From Streptomyces sp. SCSIO 75703 (GTDB taxonomy: Bacteria; Actinomycetota; Actinomycetes; Streptomycetales; Streptomycetaceae): DNA of 64,000 bases. Below are positions 30,276-37,809 of the stretch, piece after piece. Each line of letters opens with the position of its first letter. Positions within the stretch are counted from its first letter, which is position 1. A program made the position numbers and the translations under genes. Under the pieces are notes generated by a model. The model was not told where the DNA came from. It saw only the letters and a program-made list of their open reading frames with translations, and searched no databases. The DNA lies in assembly GCF_036607905.1 (NCBI RefSeq), contig NZ_CP144555.1:2108001-2172000 (forward strand). The letters run 5' to 3'.

Positions 30276-31565
30276 TCAGGCGGAGAGCAGTCCGCCGCCG
30301 GTGGGCGGGCCGTCGGCGCCGTCCAGGGCCGTCACGGCGTGCGCGACGGAGGCGAGGGTCATGTGGCGGTGCCAGCCGCGGAAGGACCGCCCCTCGAAGT
30401 CGCGGACGCCGACCCGTTCACCGGTCTGCCGCTCGTCCAGCTCCGCCCGCCCGGCGCACCGGGCCGACCGCAGGACGTCGCGGGCGGAGGCGGTCGCCGG
30501 GGCCGCCAGCCACAGCGCCGCCGGAGCCCTGCCGCCGGGCCGCCACTCGCCGACCAGGAGCAGTTCGGGCCCGGCGCCCGGTCCCGGGAGCCGTACCCGC
30601 AGCGCCGCCGCCGCGAGCCGCCCCGGGCCCGCGCCGGACTCCACGGGCCGGCGCAGGTGCCGCACGGACTCCATGAGACGGCGGGCGGGGACCGTCCCCG
30701 ACCGGTGACCGGGCAGGGCCCGGTCGTCCACGGCCACCCGGTCGTGGGCCCCGATGCGCACGACCAGCGGAACCCGTGCCGCGGTGAACCGCCGGACGCT
30801 CGCGGCGAGATCGGTCACGGGCACGTCCAGCACGACGGGGCGCGGCGGCCCTTCCACGCGGCCGACGACGGAGAGCGCCGCGACGGCGGCGCATTCGTCG
30901 GGGGTCTCGGCGGCGGCGCTGTCGGGGATCTCCGCCCGGTGCCGCCGGCCGGCGTCGGCGAGCCAGGGGTCCGGCAGGTGCAGCCGCCACTGGACGGGCA
31001 CGCTGGTCTCCTCCGAGGAGGCCCAGGTCCCGTAGGCCAGTTGGCCGTTGAGGGCCGGTCCGCCGTCGGGGGCCGGCTGCCGCCCCACCCCCACCGAGTG
31101 TTCGCCGGCCTTGGGGATGAAGAGCGGCCGGACCACCCAGGCGCGGGGCCGCAGGACGCGGGCGACGTGGTCGGCGAGGGCCGCGCGGATGGGGGCCCAG
31201 TCCCAGGTGGAGTCGCTGATGAAGTGGTGCAGGCTCTGCTCCCCCGGGGCCCCGTCGGTCAGGGCGGCGATGTTCCGGATCGTCTTGCGGCCCTGCGCCT
31301 CCAGCAGGCCGCTCAGGTAGTGCCGGGCCCGCTGTCGCTGGTCGCTGCGGCGTAACGAGGCGAAGAGCACGGCGCAGATCTCGTCGCCGTCGGCGAGGGC
31401 GGGGCCGCCGCGGGGACCGCGTCCCCGGAGCGTACGGCGCGAAGGACGGTGGCCCGCGTGGTCACCGGACACGACCGTCATGGTCCTGACCGTGGGCGCG
31501 GTCCGGACGGTGGCCGTGGCCGGCTCCGGCTTCGTGGTGATCGAGGTCGCGGTCGTCGTGGTCAT
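30276..31565 (-). CDS. IS701-type transposase homologue, catalytically dead, with a TTA codon
   Basis: A 429-residue protein whose core follows IS701-family DDE transposases (RARHYLSGLLEAQGRKTIRNIA, SLHHFISDSTWDWAPIRAAL, VPVQWRLHLPDPWL). The aspartates of the DDE site are gone: the expected IIDDTG is replaced by PLFIPKAG and the second Asp region reads VVRIGAHDR. A threonine-rich tail precedes the domain. ATG 31565 is chosen with GGGGGAGA upstream. Codon 71 is TTA (31353-31355). I see no terminal inverted repeats or target duplications. It looks like a domesticated protein, perhaps a regulator that binds DNA, rather than a mobile element. It ends convergently, seven bases from the regulator's stop. 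Confidence 0.75.
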   Translation of the reverse strand: MTTTTATSITTKPEPATATVRTAPTVRTMTVVSGDHAGHRPSRRTLRGRGPRGGPALADGDEICAVLFASLRRSDQRQRARHYLSGLLEAQGRKTIRNIAALTDGAPGEQSLHHFISDSTWDWAPIRAALADHVARVLRPRAWVVRPLFIPKAGEHSVGVGRQPAPDGGPALNGQLAYGTWASSEETSVPVQWRLHLPDPWLADAGRRHRAEIPDSAAAETPDECAAVAALSVVGRVEGPPRPVVLDVPVTDLAASVRRFTAARVPLVVRIGAHDRVAVDDRALPGHRSGTVPARRLMESVRHLRRPVESGAGPGRLAAAALRVRLPGPGAGPELLLVGEWRPGGRAPAALWLAAPATASARDVLRSARCAGRAELDERQTGERVGVRDFEGRSFRGWHRHMTLASVAHAVTALDGADGPPTGGGLLSA

Positions 31566-31794
31566 GGCCCCGGTGATCTCCCCCAACTCGTCGGCCTCGC
31601 AGCGGTGTTCTCACTGTGGCCGGACGCCTCCGGTGGTGGGGAGGTGCACCGGGCACACACCGGCGCGGGACGGCGGTTGCGGGAGCACACCGGGGGAAGG
31701 CGTGCTCCCGGTTCCCCCTTCCGTGGCGGATCGCCCGTACCCCGGCGGGGAATGACCACTGTCTCCATCCCCCCACGGCACGTCAGGAGGCCCC

Positions 31795-32352
31795 ATGCTG
31801 CGCGGCATCGACGTCAGCGCCTACCAGCCCGCCGACTACGCCACCGACGGCCACTCCTTCGTCTTCGTGAAGGCGACCGAGGGCCGTTCGTACGTCAACC
31901 CCCGCCTCGCCGGCCAGACGAAGCGGGGCCGGGACGCCGGACTCGTCGTCGGCTTCTACCACTTCCTGTGGCCCGGTGACCTCACGGCCCAGGCCGAGCA
32001 CTTCGTCTCCCGGGCCCCCGAGCGCTCCGGCGACCTGCTCGCCGTCGACTGGGAGACCACCGGCGAGGGCACCCGGGCGAGCACCGCCGAGAAGGACCGG
32101 TTCCTCCGCGAGGTGAAGGAGCTGCGCCCGCACCACCGGGTGCTGCTCTACTGCAACCGTTCCTTCTGGCTCGACGTCGACACCAGTTCGTACGCCGGCG
32201 ACGGGCTGTGGATCGCGGACTACGTGACGGCGGGCAAACCCCGCGTCAAGGCGAAGTGGCGCTTCCACCAGTACACCGACGAGCCGTTGGACACCAACGT
32301 GGCGGACTTCCCCTCGGGGGACGCCCTGCGGAGGTGGGCCGGCGGCGGCTGA
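31795..32352 (+). CDS. GH25-family lysozyme-like protein without signal peptide
   Basis: A 185-residue glycoside hydrolase family 25 domain (N-acetylmuramidase type). The N-terminal DVSAYQ carries the first conserved Asp, FVFVKATEG follows, and LLAVDWETTG holds the Asp-x-Glu catalytic pair. The C-terminal KWRFHQYTDEP segment fits the barrel. AGGAGG precedes ATG 31795. There is no signal peptide, cell-wall-binding domain or membrane segment, so if it cuts peptidoglycan it must be released by another route, or it acts inside the cell. It is divergent from the transposase-like gene. Confidence 0.82.
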   Translation: MLRGIDVSAYQPADYATDGHSFVFVKATEGRSYVNPRLAGQTKRGRDAGLVVGFYHFLWPGDLTAQAEHFVSRAPERSGDLLAVDWETTGEGTRASTAEKDRFLREVKELRPHHRVLLYCNRSFWLDVDTSSYAGDGLWIADYVTAGKPRVKAKWRFHQYTDEPLDTNVADFPSGDALRRWAGGG

Positions 32353-32361
32353 GCCAAAGGC

Positions 32362-32422
32362 CCGCCGGCCCGGGTCCGCCCCGGGGCGCCCGCCCGCCGA
32401 GGGCGCGGGCGCGGGCCGGCGG
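32362..32422. terminator. Hairpin between convergent GH25 and ADP-ribosyltransferase genes
   Basis: An 11-base perfect stem (32362-32372 with 32412-32422) fills the gap between the GH25 stop (32352) and the ADP-ribosyltransferase stop (32424). It has no T-run. Likely a bidirectional terminator. Confidence 0.55.
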
Positions 32423-32423
32423 A

Positions 32424-33059
32424 TCAGTGCCAGGGACGGTAGTGCGGGTTGTCCTCGCACTCGCTCATGATCTCGGTCTTGGTCTGCTTGTCGACCGGGC
32501 AGACGCCGATGATGTACTGGCGCTGGATACCGCCGGGGAAGGCCACCTCGACCTGGTCGGCCCACTTGTGGGTGTCACCGATCGTCTTGTTGACGTCGAT
32601 GCCGCCGGGCGCGTCGATGTAGTAGTTGAAGCCGGACTTGTACCAGGTCTTGTAGAGGTCGTGGTCGTAGGTCGTCGAGACGTACGGCGAGGGCTGGTTG
32701 ACGAGGACGTACTGCTCGACGTCGTACTGGCCGGTCAGCACGTCCTTGGCGTGGAAGCCCTCCTCGAAGACGATCGCGGGGCCCCGGCTGTCGCTGCGGT
32801 AGAGGGTGCCGCAGGCGGTGCGCCAGACCGGGTCGGGCGTGATGCGGGCGAGCGCGACCCCGCGGTCGGCGGCGGCCTTGAGCTTGTCCTCGAACAGGGG
32901 ACAGCTCGGTGCGGCGGCCCGCGCGGGCGCCGCCGCGGTGGTGCCCGCGGGCGCGGACGCGGCGGCGCTCTGGGGCGAGGTGGCGGCCGTGGTGGCGAGG
33001 ACGGCGGACAACGACAGGACGGCGGCGGCGACCCGGCGCCGCAGACGAGTGAGGATCAT
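32424..33059 (-). CDS. Secreted DNA-targeting mono-ADP-ribosyltransferase (ScARP/Scabin family)
   Basis: A 211-residue exported toxin-like enzyme that transfers ADP-ribose from NAD to guanine bases; the activity is known for ScARP (SCO5461), Scabin and pierisin. The N-terminus MILTRLRRRVAAAVLSLS is a Sec signal peptide. Key residues are Arg88 in GTLYRSDSR, the STT motif at 128-130 in PYVSTTYDHD, and the catalytic QxE as Gln169-Val-Glu171 in WADQVEVAFPGG. Four cysteines in the mature part suggest two disulfides. From memory it closely matches ScARP. ATG 33059 is the start, with a weak ribosome site. No immunity gene is obvious nearby. Confidence 0.93.
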   Translation of the reverse strand: MILTRLRRRVAAAVLSLSAVLATTAATSPQSAAASAPAGTTAAAPARAAAPSCPLFEDKLKAAADRGVALARITPDPVWRTACGTLYRSDSRGPAIVFEEGFHAKDVLTGQYDVEQYVLVNQPSPYVSTTYDHDLYKTWYKSGFNYYIDAPGGIDVNKTIGDTHKWADQVEVAFPGGIQRQYIIGVCPVDKQTKTEIMSECEDNPHYRPWH

Positions 33060-33170
33060 GCGCGTACGATCCCGGCTGCCCGGCGTCCCGGCGCGCAACG
33101 TCACCCGTAGGCGGCGTGTTGGGTGAACGCCCTTGCCACCGGCGGGTGATGCTCCCCGCGGCGAGCCCGG

Positions 33171-33674
33171 TCAGCGGTCGGTGACGCGGATCTCGAACCA
33201 GGTGGTCTTCCCGCGCGGCAACAGGTCGGCCCCCCAGCGGTCGGAGAGCTTGTCGACGAGGAAGAGACCGCGCCCGCTGACGTCCGTCTCCTGGACGGGC
33301 AGCAGGCAGGGCAGTCCTCGGGAGGGGTCGCGGACCTCGACGCGGATGCGGCCGGGGCGGCGGCGCATGTGGAGGCCGAAGGCGCGGGCGCCGGTGTGCC
33401 GGACGGCGTTGCCGACGAGCTCGGAGGCGAGGAGGACGGCGTCCTCGGTCACCTTGGGGCCGACCTTCCACTGGCGCAGGGCCACCACCTGGACCATGCG
33501 CCGCGCGGTGGCGGCGGCCCCGGGCAGGGAGGGCAGGCGCACCTCGCGGTCGGCCGGGTTGCCGAAGGTCTCCAGCGCCCTGACCCCGTGCTCGTCCTCG
33601 ACCGCGGGCGTCCAGCGCGCCGTGATCGCACGGCCGGCCCCCCGCGGCTGCCCCGTACCCTCCAGCCCCGCCAT
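33171..33674 (-). CDS. Anti-sigma-factor-type serine kinase (RsbW-like HATPase)
   Basis: A 167-residue protein with a GHKL ATPase domain: the N-box appears as LLASELVGNAVRHTG, followed by VEVRDPSRGLP and a G-box SGRGLFLVDKLSDRWG. Streptomyces have many such small orphan RsbW-like ATPases that bind sigma or anti-anti-sigma factors. No partner gene lies next to it. The start ATG 33674 (MAGLEGTGQPRG) is preferred over upstream in-frame codons because the upstream part is low-complexity. Confidence in the family is high; the target is unknown. Confidence 0.85.
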   Translation of the reverse strand: MAGLEGTGQPRGAGRAITARWTPAVEDEHGVRALETFGNPADREVRLPSLPGAAATARRMVQVVALRQWKVGPKVTEDAVLLASELVGNAVRHTGARAFGLHMRRRPGRIRVEVRDPSRGLPCLLPVQETDVSGRGLFLVDKLSDRWGADLLPRGKTTWFEIRVTDR

Positions 33675-33936
33675 TGCCCCATCATGGCCGCCCCGGCGGG
33701 GCTCCGGGGCCGTTCCCGGGGAATGCGCCCCCGCGAAGTCCGGAGCCCGCACGGGACGTCTGGCATGTGCCATGGGCACTTCAGGACCGCGAACAGCCCC
33801 GTTGACCTGCGCGGACGGCTGGGCCGGAGACAATCGACGGACTCCCTCGACAGGACGCGCTCAGTGGTCCGTCAAGGCTGCCACAAACGCCCCTGCCGAG
33901 GGGCCCGGATGAGACATCACGTCAATTGCAAGCGGA

Positions 33937-34704
33937 TCAGAGGAACTTGGCCTTCCCGGGCCCCTCCTCGACGAAGCTGCGCATGCCCCGCTCGCGGTCC
34001 TCGGTGGCGAACAGGCCCGCGAACCAGTTCCGCTCCAGGGCGAGCCCGGTGTCGAGGTCGGTCTCCAGTCCGGCGTCGACGGCCTCCTTCGCCGCGCGCA
34101 GCGCGATCGCGGGCCCCTTCGCGAGCCGGGCCGCCCAGGCGTGGGCCTGTTCGTGAACCTCGCCGGCCGGGACGACCCGGTCGACCAGGCCGAGGGCCAG
34201 GGCCTCGTCGGCCTTGACCTGGCGGCCGGTGAAGATGAGGTCCTTGGCCCGGGAGGGGCCGATCAGCCGGGACAGGCGCTGGGTGCCGCCGGCGCCGGGG
34301 ATCAGGCCGAGCAGGATCTCGGGCTGGCCCAGCTTGGCGTTCTCCCCGGCGATGCGGTAGTCGGCGCAGAGGGCGAGTTCGCAGCCGCCGCCGAGCGCGT
34401 AGCCGGTGACGGCGGCGACGACCGGCTTGGGGATGCGGGCCACCGCCGTGAAGGAGTCCTGCAGGGAACGGGCCCGCAGCACCATCGCCGCGTGGTCCAT
34501 CACCTGCATCTCCTTGATGTCGGCGCCCGCGGCGAACACCTTCTCGCCGCCGTGGATCACGACGGCGCGCACGTCCTCGCGGCGCGTGACCTCCTCGGCG
34601 AGTTCCTTGAGCCGGTCCTGCATGGCGGCGTCCAGGGCGTTCATGGGCGGACGGTCCAGGCGCAGCGTGCCGACGCCCTCCGCGACTTCGAGATGTACGG
34701 TCAT
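33937..34704 (-). CDS. Enoyl-CoA hydratase/isomerase
   Basis: A 255-residue crotonase-fold enzyme that hydrates trans-2-enoyl-CoA. The oxyanion-hole motif is KVFAAGADIKEMQ; the two catalytic glutamates of the hydratase are expected in GYALGGGCELALCADYR and LGQPEILLGLIPGAGGTQRL, both present. The C-terminus ends GMRSFVEEGPGKAKFL. It stands alone, so it is probably a fatty-acid oxidation or general crotonase gene. ATG 34704 is the start. Confidence 0.93.
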   Translation of the reverse strand: MTVHLEVAEGVGTLRLDRPPMNALDAAMQDRLKELAEEVTRREDVRAVVIHGGEKVFAAGADIKEMQVMDHAAMVLRARSLQDSFTAVARIPKPVVAAVTGYALGGGCELALCADYRIAGENAKLGQPEILLGLIPGAGGTQRLSRLIGPSRAKDLIFTGRQVKADEALALGLVDRVVPAGEVHEQAHAWAARLAKGPAIALRAAKEAVDAGLETDLDTGLALERNWFAGLFATEDRERGMRSFVEEGPGKAKFL

Positions 34705-34778
34705 GCCAGCAGGTTAACGGTGATTAACGCGGGCGGCCCCGGCGCGGTGGCGGTCCGGGGGGACCGCCCCGGTGACGG

Positions 34779-34812
34779 CGCGCCCGCCCGGGGTGCTCCC
34801 CGGGCGGGCGCG
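34779..34812. terminator. Perfect 15-base hairpin after the L,D-transpeptidase gene
   Basis: A perfect 15-base stem (34779-34793 with 34798-34812) with a TGCT tetraloop lies downstream of the L,D-transpeptidase stop (34861) and upstream of the enoyl-CoA hydratase start. There is no T-run. It is a strong candidate terminator for the transpeptidase transcript. Confidence 0.7.
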
Positions 34813-34860
34813 AGGTCGCGCGGGCCGGCGCCGGGGGCTTCCCGGGGCCCGGCCGTGCGG

Positions 34861-36096
34861 TCAGGACTTCCACTCCTGCCAGGACATGTTCCAGCCGTTG
34901 AGGCCGTTGTCCGGGGCGATGGTGGCGTCCTTGGAGTTCTTGACGACGACCACGTCGCCCACCATCGAGTTCTCGTAGAACCAGGCGGCCGGCGTCTTCT
35001 TGTCCCAGCCGCCGCGCACGTCGCGCAGGCCGACGCAGCCGTGACTGGAGTTGCGGTTGCCGAAGGCGTCGCCGCCCCAGTAGTTGCCGTGGATGAAGGT
35101 GCCGGAGGTGGACAGGCGCATGGCGTGCGGCACGTCGTGGATGTCGTACTCGCCGCCGAAGCCGACCGTCTCGCCGTTCATCCGGGTCACCTTGAACTTC
35201 TCGGTGACGACCATCTGGCCGTTCCAGGTGGCGGTGCCGGGGGCGCCCGCGGTGATCGGGATGGTGCGGACGACCTTGCCCTCCCGGGTGACCTCCATGG
35301 TGTGCTCGCGCGCGTCGACGACGGAGACCTGGTCGCGGCCGATGGTGAAGGAGACGGTCTTGGACTGCTTGCCGTAGACGCCCTCGCGGCCCTCGACGCC
35401 GTCGAGGTCGAGGCCGACGGTGACCTTGGTGCCGGCCTTCCAGTACTTCTCGGGGCGGAAGTCGAGGCGGTCGTTGCCGAACCAGTGGCCGGCGACCTCG
35501 ACGGCCGGTTCGGTGGTGACGGTGATGGCCTTCTCGACGGCGGCGGGGTCGGTGATGCCCCGGTCGAAGCGGACCGAGAACGGCATCCCGACGCCGACGG
35601 TGCTGCCGTCCTCGGGGGTGAAGGTGCCGAGGAAGGTCGCCTTGGGCGTCAGGGTGGTGAAGCGGGAGGTCTCGGTGGCGGCGCGGCCGGCCGCGTCCTT
35701 CGCGACGGCGCGGACGGTGTAGCCGGTCTTGGCCGCCAGGTGGGTGGACGGCGTCCAGGTGGCGCCGTCCCCGGATATCGCGCCCTCGACGCGCTTGCCG
35801 TCGCCGTCCTCGACGACGACCTCGGTCAGCTTGCCCTTGGCGGCCCCGACCCGCAGCACCCCGCTGGTGTCGACGGCCTTGGCGCCGTCCTGGGGCGCGA
35901 TGGTCACGACCGCCTCGGACTGGGTGCTCTGGGCGGCGGTGGCGTCCGCCCGTTCCTTGCCCGCGCCCCCGGCGCCGCCCCCTCCGCACGCGGTCACGGT
36001 CAGCAGCAGCGCCCCCAGCGCCAGTGCCTGCAGTCGCCTCCCGCGCCCGCCCCGTATACCGGACGTCGACTGCCCGGATATCGGACGCACGTTCAC
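34861..36096 (-). CDS. L,D-transpeptidase lipoprotein (YkuD family)
   Basis: A 411-residue exported lipoprotein that makes 3-3 cross-links in peptidoglycan. The signal peptide ends in the lipobox LTVTAC. Two Ig-like domains (about residues 60-260) precede the YkuD catalytic domain, whose active site is STSGTFIHGNYW with the conserved SHGCVGLRD (catalytic Cys). It ends NGLNGWNMSWQEWKS. GTG 36096 is chosen because AGGGGAG lies five bases upstream. A paralogue follows upstream at 36331-37549. Architecture is that of mycobacterial LdtMt2-type enzymes. Confidence 0.94.
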   Translation of the reverse strand: MNVRPISGQSTSGIRGGRGRRLQALALGALLLTVTACGGGGAGGAGKERADATAAQSTQSEAVVTIAPQDGAKAVDTSGVLRVGAAKGKLTEVVVEDGDGKRVEGAISGDGATWTPSTHLAAKTGYTVRAVAKDAAGRAATETSRFTTLTPKATFLGTFTPEDGSTVGVGMPFSVRFDRGITDPAAVEKAITVTTEPAVEVAGHWFGNDRLDFRPEKYWKAGTKVTVGLDLDGVEGREGVYGKQSKTVSFTIGRDQVSVVDAREHTMEVTREGKVVRTIPITAGAPGTATWNGQMVVTEKFKVTRMNGETVGFGGEYDIHDVPHAMRLSTSGTFIHGNYWGGDAFGNRNSSHGCVGLRDVRGGWDKKTPAAWFYENSMVGDVVVVKNSKDATIAPDNGLNGWNMSWQEWKS

Positions 36097-36330
36097 GATG
36101 TCTCCCCTCGCCGGGCCCGACGGGGCCCGCTCCCCACGGCGCCACGAGGCGCTCGGGCGCATCGTAACCGCAGGCCAGGGGCGTCGGGGACGGGGGGATT
36201 GTCACCGTTGCGTACCGAGTTGACGGAAGGGTGTGTTCCGGTCGCGGGGAGCGGCGGGATGGTCACGGAGCGCTTGCCGGGGGCCGGCGCCCCGTCAGCG
36301 CGGGCCGGGGGCGCGGGCGCTGTCCCCGGC

Positions 36331-37549
36331 TCACCGCAGCGCGCTGCCCGCCCGCCACCGCTCCCAGCTCATGTTCCAGCCGCCGAGGCCGTTGTCCGGG
36401 GCCACCACGGCGTCGTCGCTGCCGACCACCTCGACCACGTCCCCGATCAGACTGCGGTCGAAGAACCAGCCCGCCGGGGTCTCGGACCCGCCGCCCTTGA
36501 CGTCGCGCAGTCCCACGCAGCCGTGGCTGACGTTCTCGCGGCCGAAGGTGTCGGCGGGCGACCAGTAGTTGCCGTGCAGGAAGGTGCCGGAGTCGGTCAG
36601 CCGGACGGCGTGCGGCACGTCGGGGATGTCGTACTCGCCGCCGAAGCCCACCGTGCGGCTGTTCATGCGGGTGACGTCGAGCAGTTCGGTGATGACCATC
36701 TTGCCGTTGTAGGTGGGCGTCTTGCGGGCCCCGGCGGTGATCGGCACGGTCGCGAGGGGAGTGCCGTCGCGGCTCACCCGCAGCGTGCGGGCGGCGGCGT
36801 CGACGACGGAGACCTGGCTGCGGCCGACGGTGAAGGAGAACGTCTTGTCCTGGAGCCCGTAGACGCCGGGCGCCCCCTCCACGTCCTGGAGGCCGAGCGC
36901 GACGGTGACCTCGGTGCCGGGCTTCCAGTAGCGCTCGGGGCGGAAGTCGAGGCGGTCGGCGCCGAACCAGTGCGGGCGGATCTCGGTGGCGGGCCGGGCG
37001 GTGACGGAGACGGCGCGTTCGACGGCGGCGCGGTCGGTGATCTCCCGGTTGAACTCCAGGGAGACGATCATGCCGGTGCCGACCACCGAACGGTTCTCGG
37101 GGGCAACGTAGGCGATGAAGCGCTCCTCCGGGACGTACGTGGTGAAGGTGGTGCGGCGGGCGACGCGGCGGCCGTCCCCGTCGAACGCCACCGCGTCCAC
37201 GGTGTACTTGGCGGCGAGCGCGAGCCGGTCCCCGGCGGGCTTCCAGCTCCGCCCGTCGGCGGAGATCCGGCCGGGCACCGGGGTCTCCCGCGCGTCCTGG
37301 GAGCGGACCACCCGCACCGACTCCAGGCGCCCGTCCGGCACCCGCACCGACAGTTCCCGGTCGGGGCGCACGTTCTCGCGGGCGTCGTCCGGGGTGATCC
37401 GGATGACGTCGTCGGGGTCGGCCGGTCCGCCGGACATCCCGCCGAATCCGGAGCCGCCCGCGGCGCAGCCAGGCCAGGAGCACCGCCCATGTCGTCACCG
37501 CGGCCAGCGCGGCCCCCGCGCGCCGAGCGCGCCCGTGTACGTGCCTCAT
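36331..37549 (-). pseudogene. Second L,D-transpeptidase lipoprotein, apparently frameshifted in the signal peptide
   Basis: The intact part (up to 37437) encodes two Ig-like domains and a YkuD catalytic domain with FLHGNYW and SHGCVGLRDVKGG, ending EWWRAGSALR-like and very similar to the neighbouring transpeptidase. Its signal peptide is in another frame: ATG 37549 begins MRHVHGRARRAGAALAAV and runs AVLLA, then shifts. Removing the single A at 37471 (T on the coding strand) joins it in frame to give AVLLAGCAAGGSGFGGMSGG, an ideal lipobox. So either the gene is a recent pseudogene or the base is a sequencing error. Without the signal the enzyme could not reach the wall. Confidence 0.75.
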
Positions 37550-37809
37550 AGTCACCCGTAACGACCGGTCCGCCCCAGGGAAACGTCCGTGCGGGCCGTG
37601 CGGAGGCCCCGAGCGGACGAGGGGGCGGGGCCGGGAGTCGGCGACCGGGCCCTCCCGCTCCCCCCTGCCCCGGCCGCGCGCCCGGGGCGGGGGCGTGCGG
37701 GGCGCGGCGCCGGGCGGCGCACCGGCGGTGCGGGGGGTGCCCCCGTACGACCCCCGGCCGGGCGGAAACTCGCTGGGCAGGGCGGGTGCGGGACCGTAGG
37801 CTCCTGACG

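Noticed and set aside
30276..31565. Active insertion sequence
   Set aside because: The transposase-like protein lacks the catalytic aspartates, and I could find no terminal inverted repeats or target-site duplications around it.
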